DNA from: Gelatiniphilus marinus
GTDB taxonomy: Bacteria; Bacteroidota; Bacteroidia; Flavobacteriales; Flavobacteriaceae
Assembly: GCF_042678305.1 (NCBI RefSeq)
Contig: NZ_JBHUDT010000004.1
DNA: 64,000 nt
Direction: 5' to 3' (one strand)
Positions within the stretch are counted from its first letter, which is position 1. Each line of letters opens with the position of its first letter. The translations under genes were made by a program, and so were the position numbers. This document shows positions 25,906 to 34,794 of this stretch, piece by piece. The notes under the pieces are model-generated. The model saw only the letters and a list, made by a program, of their open reading frames with translations, had not been told where the DNA came from and searched no databases.

Positions 25906-27591
25906 ATGAAAAAAGTAGTAGCATTAAAAGTTATGGTAGTTTTAACACTAGCCATAACCGCTATTGGTTGTAAAAAATCTTCAAGCTCAAAAAACAGTTC
26001 CAGAGCAACAGGATGGCAAATCAACGACAGAGAAGGTGGTTTTCAATACAACACCAATTTTAAAGAACAAGAAACCGCCCCAGGTTTGGTTTTTATAGAA
26101 GGAGGAACTTTTACCAAAGGTAAAGTACAAGACGATGTGATGCACGATTGGAACAATACCCCAACACAGCAACATGTACAGTCGTTTTACATGGACGAAA
26201 CCGAAGTAACCAACATTATGTACCTAGAGTACTTAGATTGGATTAAGCGCGTTTATCCGCCAACAGACGATAATTTTAGAGCCATTTACCACGGTGCTTT
26301 ACCAGACACTCTAGTTTGGAGAAACCGTTTGGGTTTTAACGAAATTATGACTGAAAACTATCTACGCCACCCAGGTTATGCAGAATACCCTGTTGTTGGG
26401 GTAAGCTGGATTCAAGCCGTAGAATATGCCAATTGGAGGTCTGATCGTGTAAACGAATTTTATCTTGAAAGAGCAGGCTACCTAAAAAGAGACGCCAAAA
26501 CCCTAGAGGTTAATGCCGACCAAACATTTAATACAGACACCTACATTAACGCGCCTACTTTAACTTACGGGGGCAACGAAGAAATTATAAATGGCGATGG
26601 CAGAGGCAGACGAAACGTAAGAACCGATGCCGATGGTAACGAAACCGGTATCTATGCCACCCGCGAAACAGGCATTATTTCGCCCAAATACAGGTTGCCT
26701 ACAGAAACCGAGTGGGAATACGCCGCTTTGGGATTAAGCGAATTACGAAGCTACAACCTTTACAGAGGCCGAAAAAAATACCCTTGGGACGGACAATACA
26801 CACGTTCTGGGAAACGTAAAGTTCGCGGCGACCAATTAGCCAACTTTAAACAAGGAAAAGGAGATTATGGCGGTATTGCAGGTTGGTCTGACGATGGTGC
26901 CGATATTACAAACCAAGTAAAATCTTATGAACCTAACGATTTTGGACTATACGATATGGCTGGCAACGTTGCAGAATGGGTAGCCGATGTTTACAGACCA
27001 ATTATTGACGACGAGTACAACGATTTTAATTACTTCAGAGGAAACGTTTACACCAAAAACGCCATAAGCGAAGACGGTAGCGTGAAAATTGTAACAGCAG
27101 ACGATATTGTTTACGACACACTATCAAACGGAAAAGTAATTGCCAGAAATTTACCCGGTGAGATTTTACAGGTTCCTGTTGACGAAAACGAAACTTACTT
27201 ACGTACAAACTTCGATAAAAGCAACGCCATAAACTTTAGAGATGGCGACAGACGATCGTCTAGAAATTTTGAAAACTTTAATGATGATGAAGAAACAGAA
27301 GAGAGCACATCAAGCACAAGACAAATGTACAACTCGCCAAAGCACAACATCTCAAGGGATTCATTAGGAAATATTATTAGAGAGTACGATAAAAACAATA
27401 ACCGATCGTCCCTAATTAACGATGAGGTTAGAGTGTACAAAGGAGGCTCGTGGAAAGACAGAGCCTATTGGTTAGACCCAGCACAAAGACGCTATTTCCC
27501 TCAAGATATGGCTACCGATTACATAGGATTTAGATGTGCCATGTCTCGTGTAGGATCTAAAAGCAAATCTAAAAACAAAACAAAAAACTAA
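25906..27591 (+). CDS. gldJ: Gliding motility lipoprotein GldJ
   Basis: Lipoprotein needed for gliding and for type IX secretion; it stabilises GldK and energises the track machinery with GldK/L/M. From the ATG at 25906 the product is 561 residues with lipobox TAIGC (Cys22). The frame is open back to 25798, but the extra residues would hide the signal peptide, so that start is rejected; the ATG at 25900 is possible. The body has the SUMF1/formylglycine-generating-enzyme fold: FIEGGTFTKG, VVGVSWIQAVEYANW, YRLPTETEWEYAA, MAGNVAEWV and GFRCAM. Residues about 495-520 form a charged Ser/Thr/Glu insert. Followed by a terminator, then murF. Confidence 0.96.
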   Translation: MKKVVALKVMVVLTLAITAIGCKKSSSSKNSSRATGWQINDREGGFQYNTNFKEQETAPGLVFIEGGTFTKGKVQDDVMHDWNNTPTQQHVQSFYMDETEVTNIMYLEYLDWIKRVYPPTDDNFRAIYHGALPDTLVWRNRLGFNEIMTENYLRHPGYAEYPVVGVSWIQAVEYANWRSDRVNEFYLERAGYLKRDAKTLEVNADQTFNTDTYINAPTLTYGGNEEIINGDGRGRRNVRTDADGNETGIYATRETGIISPKYRLPTETEWEYAALGLSELRSYNLYRGRKKYPWDGQYTRSGKRKVRGDQLANFKQGKGDYGGIAGWSDDGADITNQVKSYEPNDFGLYDMAGNVAEWVADVYRPIIDDEYNDFNYFRGNVYTKNAISEDGSVKIVTADDIVYDTLSNGKVIARNLPGEILQVPVDENETYLRTNFDKSNAINFRDGDRRSSRNFENFNDDEETEESTSSTRQMYNSPKHNISRDSLGNIIREYDKNNNRSSLINDEVRVYKGGSWKDRAYWLDPAQRRYFPQDMATDYIGFRCAMSRVGSKSKSKNKTKN

Positions 27592-27613
27592 ACCTTATAA
27601 ATATAACACCATT

Positions 27614-27647
27614 AAAAGTCCTAGCGTATTTTGTTAGGACTTTTTTT
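27614..27647 (+). terminator. Terminator after gldJ
   Basis: AAAAGTCCTA (27614-27623) pairs with TAGGACTTTT (27635-27644) around an 11-base loop and is followed by more T residues. Confidence 0.85.
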
Positions 27648-27775
27648 ATACTTTTATTTGAATAAAAATATTCGACAACACTTGGTATTTAATATATAAT
27701 TATAAACCCTGATAATCGCACGACTAAAGCTATCGGGCAAGTTGGCGGGAATGTAAAACATAAATCCAATTAATA

Positions 27776-29062
27776 TTGAAAACAGAACAGCTACATAGCC
27801 TTTTCTTAACATGCCATTCGGTATGTACAGACACCAGAAAAATTAAAAAAGACGACATTTTTTTTGCTCTTAAAGGCGATAATTTTAACGGTAACACCTA
27901 CGCAGAACAAGCCCTAAGCAAAGGAGCAAAATACGTAGTTATTGATGAAGCGCAGTACAAAACCTCAACCCGTGCGATTGTAGTTAAAAACGTGCTTGAA
28001 ACGCTTCAAGAATTAGCCAGATTTCACAGAAGATTTCTAAATGTCCCCATTATCGCTTTAACCGGCAGCAACGGTAAAACAACTACTAAAGAATTAATAA
28101 ATGCGGTGCTATCTCAAAAATATAAAACCACAGCAACTCGCGGTAATTTAAACAACCATATTGGGGTACCGTTAACCTTACTTGCCATGGGTTGTAATAC
28201 CGATATTGGCATTGTAGAAATGGGTGCAAATCATTTAAAAGAAATTTCTTTTTTGTGCCATATCGCTACACCAGATTATGGCTACATCACTAATTTCGGG
28301 AAGGCGCATCTTGAAGGATTTGGTGGTGTTGAAGGGGTAATTAAAGGCAAAAGCGAAATGTACGATTATTTATCAACTAACAATAAAACCGTTTTTGTTA
28401 ATGGAAATGACACCATTCAGCTTAACAAAACAAGTACATCTAAACGGTTTGTTTTTGGCAATAATGCTATTGCAGATGTTAATATTGATTTTACCGAAGC
28501 ACAACCTTTTGTAATCTGCAAATACAATAATTTATATATTAAAAGCCAACTTATTGGCGACTACAACTTTAACAATATTGCCGCAGCCATTGCCATAGGG
28601 AATTATTTTAAAGTAGAAGATAAAGCAATAAAAACAGCTATTGAAAACTATATACCAAACAACAACAGGTCGCAAATCATAAAAAAAGGCACTATCAACA
28701 TTATTTTAGATGCCTACAATGCAAACCCAACAAGCATGTATGCCGCCTTACTTAATTTTGAAAAACAACCCGGGCATAAAACAGCCATTCTAGGGGACAT
28801 GTTCGAGTTGGGCGTTGACGCCAAAAAAGAACACCAAAGCATTACAGATTTAGCGATTTCAATAAATATAGATCGGGTGATTTTTATAGGCGATAATTTT
28901 CATCAATCTGAAATCCATTCTGATAAATCAATGAAATACAGTAATTTTGAAGATTTTAAAACCCAATTTGATTTTAGTGAAATAAAAAACACCACCTTGT
29001 TAATTAAAGGCTCGCGTGGCATGGCTTTAGAAAGGCTTATAGACCTGCTACCATCTCATTAA
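27776..29062 (+). CDS. murF: UDP-N-acetylmuramoyl-tripeptide--D-Ala-D-Ala ligase
   Basis: Adds D-Ala-D-Ala to the UDP-MurNAc tripeptide, the last cytoplasmic step of the peptidoglycan precursor. The 428-residue protein has the Mur ligase P-loop TGSNGKTTTKE (about 96-106), TRGNLNNHIGVPLT, GIVEMGANH and the C-terminal ILDAYNANPTSM. The start is TTG: the next residues (SVCTDTRKIKKDDIFFAL) match the normal MurF N terminus at the expected distance, and no nearby ATG would keep it. Downstream of gldJ in the same direction but behind a terminator. Confidence 0.95.
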   Translation: MKTEQLHSLFLTCHSVCTDTRKIKKDDIFFALKGDNFNGNTYAEQALSKGAKYVVIDEAQYKTSTRAIVVKNVLETLQELARFHRRFLNVPIIALTGSNGKTTTKELINAVLSQKYKTTATRGNLNNHIGVPLTLLAMGCNTDIGIVEMGANHLKEISFLCHIATPDYGYITNFGKAHLEGFGGVEGVIKGKSEMYDYLSTNNKTVFVNGNDTIQLNKTSTSKRFVFGNNAIADVNIDFTEAQPFVICKYNNLYIKSQLIGDYNFNNIAAAIAIGNYFKVEDKAIKTAIENYIPNNNRSQIIKKGTINIILDAYNANPTSMYAALLNFEKQPGHKTAILGDMFELGVDAKKEHQSITDLAISINIDRVIFIGDNFHQSEIHSDKSMKYSNFEDFKTQFDFSEIKNTTLLIKGSRGMALERLIDLLPSH

Positions 29063-29117
29063 AGCCACAAAATTTTAAGGTAGTATTTTATATAATTTTT
29101 AATAAAGATATAACAAA

Positions 29118-29155
29118 AAAGGTGTTTGTTTATCTATTTGATAACAAACACCTTT
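29118..29155 (-). terminator. Bidirectional terminator between murF and LuxR gene
   Basis: AAAGGTGTTTGTT (29118-29130) pairs perfectly with AACAAACACCTTT (29143-29155). On the minus strand the stem is followed by CCTTTTTT, so it best serves the LuxR-type gene at 29246; it may also stop murF transcription. Confidence 0.75.
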
Positions 29156-29245
29156 AGTAATTCTCCCTAAGAACTAAATTAATAGCTTTACAAAGATGTT
29201 AGATTATCGGGCAATACACAATACTCAATTTGAGTAAATTGGCAA

Positions 29246-30016
29246 TTATATGAAATTTTTATGCATTTTAAGCATGCCAATTAACTCTCCTGTAGAAGAA
29301 ATATTAAGTTTTTTAAGTATGTTTCTTCTGTGGGTATCTACTGTATTAGGGCTAATGCTTAGCTTATCGGCTATCTGTTTACTGGTGTAACTTAAAACCA
29401 AAAGCCTAACAATATCGCGCTCCCTGTTGCTCAACCCTTCAGACAGTAGCTTCTGCGAGAAATTATTAAAATAAATCGTTTCGTATTCGTTTTTTTCATT
29501 TAGCAGTTTGGCAGAGGCACACACCTGTAGCTTTATTTCTGGCGACAGCACAGTATAGTGAGCCAGCCCTATTATGGGCTTAAAATCACTGTCAAAACCT
29601 AGTGGCGTGGTGTTCTGCACAATATTAACATAATCCTGGTTAGAATTCTTTAACCTGTAATTCCATGTATAACTCATTCTTCTCCGCTCGTCTATCTTAG
29701 TATTGTTAAGGGTAAATTCCATAAGTTCGTTTAAAGCCGTAAGCCAATGCTCAAGGTCTTTAGGATGCATTCTTCCCCAAAAAAAGCGCATACCCTGCCT
29801 CACTAAATCCTTTTTATCCAAGCCAAGACAAGCAGACATGTTTTTGCTTATATACTCGAAAGTTAGGGTTTGCGTGTTTGTTATACAGAAAAATGTTGAG
29901 CTGTAAGGTAAAAAAGTATCTAACTCAATAATTTTTTCGATATGCTTTTCTAGGGAAGGATTGTTGTATGATTTGAATATTTCTTTGTAAACATTTTTAA
30001 TACTAGAACCATTCAT
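29246..30016 (-). CDS. LuxR-type transcriptional regulator with PAS-like sensor
   Basis: A 256-residue protein with a PAS-like N-terminal region (about 30-170; FEYISKNMSACLGLDKKDLV and a WNYRLKN strand) and a C-terminal LuxR/GerE helix-turn-helix (about 190-250) with LSNRERDIVRLLVLSYTSKQ, IADKLSISPNTVDTHRRNIL and LKKLNIS. There is no receiver domain with a phosphorylation pocket. The ligand and the targets are unknown. It is monocistronic, between terminators and the tRNA-Val gene. Confidence 0.88.
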   Translation of the reverse strand: MNGSSIKNVYKEIFKSYNNPSLEKHIEKIIELDTFLPYSSTFFCITNTQTLTFEYISKNMSACLGLDKKDLVRQGMRFFWGRMHPKDLEHWLTALNELMEFTLNNTKIDERRRMSYTWNYRLKNSNQDYVNIVQNTTPLGFDSDFKPIIGLAHYTVLSPEIKLQVCASAKLLNEKNEYETIYFNNFSQKLLSEGLSNRERDIVRLLVLSYTSKQIADKLSISPNTVDTHRRNILKKLNISSTGELIGMLKMHKNFI

Positions 30017-30088
30017 AATGAGAGATTTACATAAAAGTAGAAAAAAAAAGTGTAAACCTAAAATATGAAGATGTTTATTTTTAGAATA

Positions 30089-30121
30089 AAAAAACCTGAT
30101 AATGGGTTTATCAGGTTTTTT
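30089..30121 (-). terminator. Terminator of tRNA-Val
   Basis: CCTGATAA (30095-30102) pairs with TTATCAGG (30108-30115), extended by A6/T6 flanks, with a 5-base loop. It lies 7 bases beyond the 3' end of the tRNA on the minus strand. Confidence 0.88.
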
Positions 30122-30128
30122 ATTAGTG

Positions 30129-30203
30129 TGGGCGCGAAGGGATTCGAACCCCTGACCCCTTGGGTGTAAACCAAGTGCTCTGAACCAACTGAGCTACGCG
30201 CCC
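30129..30203 (-). tRNA. tRNA-Val (anticodon TAC)
   Basis: The minus strand folds into a full cloverleaf: acceptor GGGCGCG/CGCGCCC, D-arm GCTC...GAGC, anticodon stem CTTGG/CCAAG with loop TTTACAC (anticodon TAC, reading GTA and other Val codons), variable GGGTC, and T-arm AGGGG-TTCGAAT-CCCTT with one G-U pair. The discriminator is A. CCA is not encoded. A promoter and a terminator flank it, so it is an independent transcription unit. Confidence 0.97.
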
Positions 30204-30217
30204 TCTAAATTGGACTG

Positions 30218-30249
30218 CAAATATAACCTAGTTTTTAATACTGCAAAAA
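30218..30249 (-). promoter_or_regulatory. Promoter of tRNA-Val
   Basis: On the minus strand TTTTTG (ending at 30244) is separated by 18 bases from TATATTTG (30225-30218), an exact TAnnTTTG -7 box. It lies 15 bases before the first base of the tRNA, a very good fit to the Bacteroidota consensus. Confidence 0.8.
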
Positions 30250-30310
30250 CTTTTTTAAAAAAAAATGAATAAATTTTAGTTCTTAAAAAAAGGCTTTGCA
30301 AAAAAGCAAA

Positions 30311-31051
30311 CTATTCTGTTTTTTTCATAGTCATAACCATTTCAGTGTCAAGTTTTTGCCCCATTACCTCAATATTCATGTTAACAGTAGATAACATAGG
30401 GACACCAGAAGCCCTATCGATATTCATACTGCCAGATAGGTTTCCTTTGGACATACCTGTTATATCCCCGCTAAGGTTTAATACCACAACTTTATTATCA
30501 ATGGATTTTACAGTATAAGTATTTTTTATTTTCATACCATTATTGTCTTTTTCCGAAACCCAGGAGTAACCAACAGTAACGGCTTCTTTGGGGTAAACTA
30601 CACTTTCGGTTTGGCTTGTAAACTGATTTACATTTCCTGAGCCTTTAATCATTTTCATTTCCAAAACCTCTCCGTACATATTGGTTTTAGTTAGCAAAAC
30701 GGTTTCTAGAATAGGTTGCATTTGAGAGCTCATCATTTTAGCAGTTTCATCTAAATTGGTTTCTTTAATGTTAGAATCGTAATTTATTTTATTACCTGCC
30801 TGTTCCATATCCATTTTAATACTTTTAAAGCTCATTTCGGCACTATAAATACCATCTTTAACACTGATAACTTTCATTGGCATTTCCATTGTCATATTCA
30901 TGGTCATATTCCCGTTGCCCATATTTTGCTTCATATTCATCAGCATAACATAGTTTTCCCCTGTTTTATAATTCAGTCTTAAAAGTGTAGATTCTTGGGC
31001 AAAGGTTAATGCTGTTACAGCTAGTAACAAAAGTGTAAAAAGATTTTTCAT
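30311..31051 (-). CDS. Secreted DUF6263-like protein with Met-rich segment
   Basis: A 246-residue exported protein with a signal peptide cut after TFA (residue 18). The rest is beta-rich, opening with RLNYKTGENYVMLMNMKQNM followed by an alternating Met stretch (MTMNMTMEMPMK) and ending VMTMKKTE. It matches my memory of the DUF6263 family in Flavobacteriia; no function is established. The leading GENY motif and Met-rich strands echo the secreted protein at 12776. It is monocistronic, between tRNA-Val and folC. Confidence 0.65.
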   Translation of the reverse strand: MKNLFTLLLLAVTALTFAQESTLLRLNYKTGENYVMLMNMKQNMGNGNMTMNMTMEMPMKVISVKDGIYSAEMSFKSIKMDMEQAGNKINYDSNIKETNLDETAKMMSSQMQPILETVLLTKTNMYGEVLEMKMIKGSGNVNQFTSQTESVVYPKEAVTVGYSWVSEKDNNGMKIKNTYTVKSIDNKVVVLNLSGDITGMSKGNLSGSMNIDRASGVPMLSTVNMNIEVMGQKLDTEMVMTMKKTE

Positions 31052-31113
31052 AATGTTTAGTTTATAACTTATTTATTGTTTTTTCAAATATAATATCTAT
31101 TGCTGGATGGTGT

Positions 31114-32331
31114 TCAAATTATTTCTGCAACTACAAAAGTGCTGCCGCCAACAAATATTAAATCGTTTAAATCCGCTTGCTTTAAGGCCATTTTATAAGC
31201 CTCGCTTACAGAATTATAAGCGTTTCCTTTTAAATTGAATTTACATAAGGCCTTTTGTAGCTTGTAGGCATCCATACCTCTTGGAATATCTGGTTTGCAA
31301 AAATAATAGCTGGCGTTTTTAGGCAATAAATCTGCAATGCTGCTTGTGTCTTTATCATTAACAACTCCAAAAACAATATGAAGCTGATTAAAATTTTCAT
31401 TTAAAAGCTGATGCATCACATATTGTAGGCCTTCTCTATTGTGCCCCGTATCGCAAACTACTTTAGGTTTTTCGTTTAAAACTTGCCATCGCCCCAACAG
31501 GCCCGTGTTGTTAATTACTTTTAATAAACCTTGTTTTATGTTTTCTTCTGAAATTTTGTAGTCTTTATTTTTAAGCTCTTTAACCGCTTGAATGACTGTT
31601 TTAATATTTTTTGATTGATAGCTACCTAATAAGTCCGTTTTATAATTTTCGGAAATTTCCTGGTCTGCAAAAGTGATATTTGAGTTATTCTTTTTTGCTA
31701 AATCTTTAAAAACGGATTGTGTTTCTTTTTGGGTTTCGCCAATTACAACCGGAATATTGGGTTTAATGATGCCGCCTTTTTCAAAGGCAATAGCTTCTAG
31801 CGTGTTACCTAAAAATTGGCTATGGTCTATGCCAATGTTTGTAATTACCGATAGCTCTGGCGTAATAATATTAGTAGAATCCAATCGGCCACCTAAACCT
31901 ACTTCTACAACAGCGATATCAACTTTTTCTTTTGAAAAATACTTGAAAGCCATACCTACGGTCATTTCAAAAAAAGACAATGCGTTGGCCTCAAAAAAAG
32001 CTTTATTTCGTTTTATAAAACCTATTACAAATTGTTTACCGACTTCTTTCCCGTTGATTTTAATGCGCTCTCTAAAATCTTTTAAATGCGGAGAAGTATA
32101 AAGTCCAACCTTATAGCCTGCCTCTTGTAAAACAGAAGCTAACATGTGGCTTGTTGAACCCTTGCCATTAGTACCTGCTACATGAATAGACTTGAATTTA
32201 TGCTCTGGGCGATTTAAATGTTCGGCTAGTTTTAAGGTATTTGATAAATCTTTTTTGAATGCAGATTTTCCCTGCTTTTGATACATTGGGAGTTGCGAAA
32301 ACATCCAATTGAGGGTCTCTTGATATGTCAT
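31114..32331 (-). CDS. folC: Folylpolyglutamate / dihydrofolate synthase
   Basis: Adds glutamate to dihydropteroate and extends the polyglutamate tail of folates. The 405-residue Mur-ligase-like protein has the P-loop GTNGKGST (53-60), SPHLKDFRERIKING, VEVGLGGRLDSTNII and GIDHSQFLG. Its ATG begins at the base directly after the tonB stop codon, so it is last in the exbB-exbD-tonB-folC operon. Confidence 0.95.
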   Translation of the reverse strand: MTYQETLNWMFSQLPMYQKQGKSAFKKDLSNTLKLAEHLNRPEHKFKSIHVAGTNGKGSTSHMLASVLQEAGYKVGLYTSPHLKDFRERIKINGKEVGKQFVIGFIKRNKAFFEANALSFFEMTVGMAFKYFSKEKVDIAVVEVGLGGRLDSTNIITPELSVITNIGIDHSQFLGNTLEAIAFEKGGIIKPNIPVVIGETQKETQSVFKDLAKKNNSNITFADQEISENYKTDLLGSYQSKNIKTVIQAVKELKNKDYKISEENIKQGLLKVINNTGLLGRWQVLNEKPKVVCDTGHNREGLQYVMHQLLNENFNQLHIVFGVVNDKDTSSIADLLPKNASYYFCKPDIPRGMDAYKLQKALCKFNLKGNAYNSVSEAYKMALKQADLNDLIFVGGSTFVVAEII

Positions 32332-33177
32332 TTATTGTCCTAAACTAAAGTTTACCTCTACCCAACCAATTTGTTTTACTGGCGCTTTAGAGTCTGCTGG
32401 CCATTTATGAGAAAGCGCTGTTTTTTTGGCTGCTTCAAATAAACAAGAGCCGCCGGTTGTTCCTTTTTTTCCTGGAATAGCTTTTATAACATTTCCAGAT
32501 CTATTAACGTGTATTTCTACAACAACCCTACCTTCTTCTTGGCAATCGGGAATATTTTTCTTAAAAGATGCTTTTCCTCTACCACCTAAACCGTAACCAA
32601 CACCGCCAGTACCAGAGCCTTTATCCCCAAAATAACTGGGAGCATAAGGGTTGCCATCCAATTGCCCTTTATCGCCTGCTTTATTATCGTTGCCTTCGCT
32701 TCCGGTTTCTGTACCTTCAGATTTGCTAACACCACCTATTAAGGCATCAAGTTTTTTCTTTTTTTCTTCCTGTTCTCTTTTTTCTTTGGCTATCCTATCG
32801 GCTTCTGCTTTAGCTTTGGCATCGGCAATAGCTTTGGCTTTAGCCTCGGCTTCTTTCTGTTTTTTTATGGCAATGGCTTCAGAATTGTCTTCTGTTAAAA
32901 CCTCTTCTTTAGTTTCTGATGATGCTGTTGGTTCTGCTTTTGAAACCTCTGGCTGCGGCGGTTTATCAATTTCTTTTGGCTCGGATTTCACAGGTTTTTT
33001 AGGCTGCACGTTGCCTTTTCCGAAATCCGTTGTCCCAAAATTTACAGCAACGCCGTATTCTTCTGGCGGATCCATATAGGTTGTACCCACCACAAACAAT
33101 AGCACCAAAAGAATTATGGCAATAAGTGCTGTGAGTCTAGCAGAATTCTTTTCGTGTATGGTTTCAAAATATTTCAT
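32332..33177 (-). CDS. tonB: Energy transducer TonB
   Basis: A 281-residue inner membrane protein that passes proton-motive energy to outer membrane transporters such as the SusC-like receptor at 4498. One membrane span near residues 15-33 (TALIAIILLVLLFVVGTTY), a Pro/Lys/Glu-rich periplasmic part (KEIDKPPQPE), an Ala/Lys/Glu coiled-coil (about 95-145), a Gly-rich stretch (about 185-205), and a TonB C-terminal domain (GRVVVEIHVNRSGNVIKAI, ending VNFSLGQ). The Ala/Lys coiled-coil also recalls TolA. It is encoded with exbB and exbD. Confidence 0.9.
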   Translation of the reverse strand: MKYFETIHEKNSARLTALIAIILLVLLFVVGTTYMDPPEEYGVAVNFGTTDFGKGNVQPKKPVKSEPKEIDKPPQPEVSKAEPTASSETKEEVLTEDNSEAIAIKKQKEAEAKAKAIADAKAKAEADRIAKEKREQEEKKKKLDALIGGVSKSEGTETGSEGNDNKAGDKGQLDGNPYAPSYFGDKGSGTGGVGYGLGGRGKASFKKNIPDCQEEGRVVVEIHVNRSGNVIKAIPGKKGTTGGSCLFEAAKKTALSHKWPADSKAPVKQIGWVEVNFSLGQ

Positions 33178-33293
33178 TTTTATAATCTTTCTTTCTAATT
33201 ATTGTCAGAAACAAAACCCTATTTCAATTAGAAAGATTAACACATTTCGACTGCGCTCAATGCAGGCTAGTATATTCTATTGTGACTTTCTGT

Positions 33294-33686
33294 TTATTTA
33301 GGTTTTACAGCTAAAATAACTTTAAACTTATTTCGGTTGGCTATGTCCATCACTTTTACAACATTTTCAACGGGCACCGATTTTTCGGCCCTTAAAACTA
33401 TGGTTGGTTTTTCTTGAGACGACAATGCCGCCAACAATTCGTTTTCTAGAACACTAATGCCCACGCGCTTTTGGTCTATGTAGTACGTTAAGTCTTTTTT
33501 TATGCTTACTGCCACCGATCTTTTATTTTCGGTTTTTCCGCTAGCTTTTGGCAATATAATATCGATGGCGTTGGTGGTAACCAAGGTTGAAGCAATCATA
33601 AAAAAGATAAGCAGCAGAAATACAATATCTGTCATGGATGACATATTGAATTCTGGCGTAACCTTATTTCTTCCTCTAAAGTTCAT
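33294..33686 (-). CDS. exbD: ExbD/TolR biopolymer transport protein
   Basis: A 130-residue protein with one membrane span close to the N terminus containing the proton-carrying Asp (SMTDIVFLLLIFFMIASTL), followed by the periplasmic domain ending VILAVKPK. It forms the motor with the ExbB protein encoded one base upstream. Typical length for the family. Confidence 0.95.
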   Translation of the reverse strand: MNFRGRNKVTPEFNMSSMTDIVFLLLIFFMIASTLVTTNAIDIILPKASGKTENKRSVAVSIKKDLTYYIDQKRVGISVLENELLAALSSQEKPTIVLRAEKSVPVENVVKVMDIANRNKFKVILAVKPK

Positions 33687-33687
33687 A

Positions 33688-34386
33688 TTACGTAGGTTCG
33701 TTTAAATGATCTAAGAACTCTAAAGAGTTGGCCTCCATTTGATATACCACTTTATCTGTTCTTACCACTAAATGGTTGTAAGCAATGTAGCCAATAATAC
33801 CCACAATTAAACCAGCAACGGTAGTGGTCATTGCGGTATATAAACCACTGGCCAGCACATCCATTTCGATGGTGCCGCCGGCGTTGGCGAGCTCGAATAT
33901 GGCTAATATCATACCAACTACCGTACCAAGAAACCCAATCATGGGTGCTGCACCAGATATGGTAGCAAGAACACTTACGTTTTTTTCCAATCCGTAAATT
34001 TCTAAACGGCCCGCGTTTTCTATGGCGGTGTTAATATCTGCAAGTGGTTTTCCTATTCTGGAAATACCCTTCCCTATTAATCTTGATACGGGTGAATTTA
34101 CTTGTGCGCAAAGCATTTGTGCAGAATCAATTTTACCATTACTAACGTGATCTTTAATTTGATTCATAAAATTAGCATCTATTTTTGATGCCGCTTTAAT
34201 GGCAAACAAGCGCTCAAAATAAATATAGCAAGCCACAATAAGCAGCAAAAACAATATAGCTATAATAACTTGTCCAGCTACGCCACCACTGCTTATTAAT
34301 TGGATAATTGAAAGTGTTTTTTCGACCGATTCTTCAGGAAGCGCATCTGCCGCTTCTTGGGTGTTTAGTAATAAAATGTTAAGCAT
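33688..34386 (-). CDS. exbB: MotA/TolQ/ExbB proton channel protein
   Basis: A 232-residue membrane protein with three spans: one near 35-55, then two in the conserved block (about 140-205) with APMIGFLGTVVGMILAIFEL and MTTTVAGLIVGIIGYIAYN. The Thr residues line the proton path with the ExbD Asp. It is the first gene of the exbB-exbD-tonB-folC operon. Confidence 0.95.
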   Translation of the reverse strand: MLNILLLNTQEAADALPEESVEKTLSIIQLISSGGVAGQVIIAILFLLLIVACYIYFERLFAIKAASKIDANFMNQIKDHVSNGKIDSAQMLCAQVNSPVSRLIGKGISRIGKPLADINTAIENAGRLEIYGLEKNVSVLATISGAAPMIGFLGTVVGMILAIFELANAGGTIEMDVLASGLYTAMTTTVAGLIVGIIGYIAYNHLVVRTDKVVYQMEANSLEFLDHLNEPT

Positions 34387-34794
34387 ATAATAAAATTTAT
34401 TGCAACTGTATAACGTGTTTTCTTTTGTTAAATTATATTTAAGAACTTCTAGCTGTTATAAATACACATGTTTTGGTTTAACTTGAATTTATTCTGTGCT
34501 TAAGTACTTAAAAACTTTAACCATGGCCTGTTTTTTTTATTCCTTTCATAAAAAACATTCCAAGAAGCAAAACTAATAAATCTGTCCAGACTTCTGATAT
34601 AATTCTACTACTAATTATAGAAATGCGTTTTTATTGAGCCAGCCATTAACCACTTTAAAAAAACCAAAAAAAAACACGGTTAAAAACCTGACAAATAGAT
34701 TAATAGAAACAATATTGTTGTTTTTTAAAGGAAAAAACAATCACTAATCCAATAAAACAATTACCGAAAAAAGAATGGTTATTTTAATATAGGC
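34387..34794. other. AT-rich intergenic region without gene
   Basis: 408 bases between the exbB start and the stop of the amino-acid dehydrogenase gene, both on the minus strand. No reading frame with a plausible start and composition, no tRNA, no clear terminator and no known repeat was recognised; it is AT-rich with several A and T runs. The promoter of the exbB operon should lie in the left part. Confidence 0.6.

Noticed and set aside
25906..27591. Formylglycine-generating enzyme that could activate the sulfatase at 60662
   Set aside because: The fold is present, but gene context, length and lipobox are those of GldJ, a structural gliding/T9SS protein.
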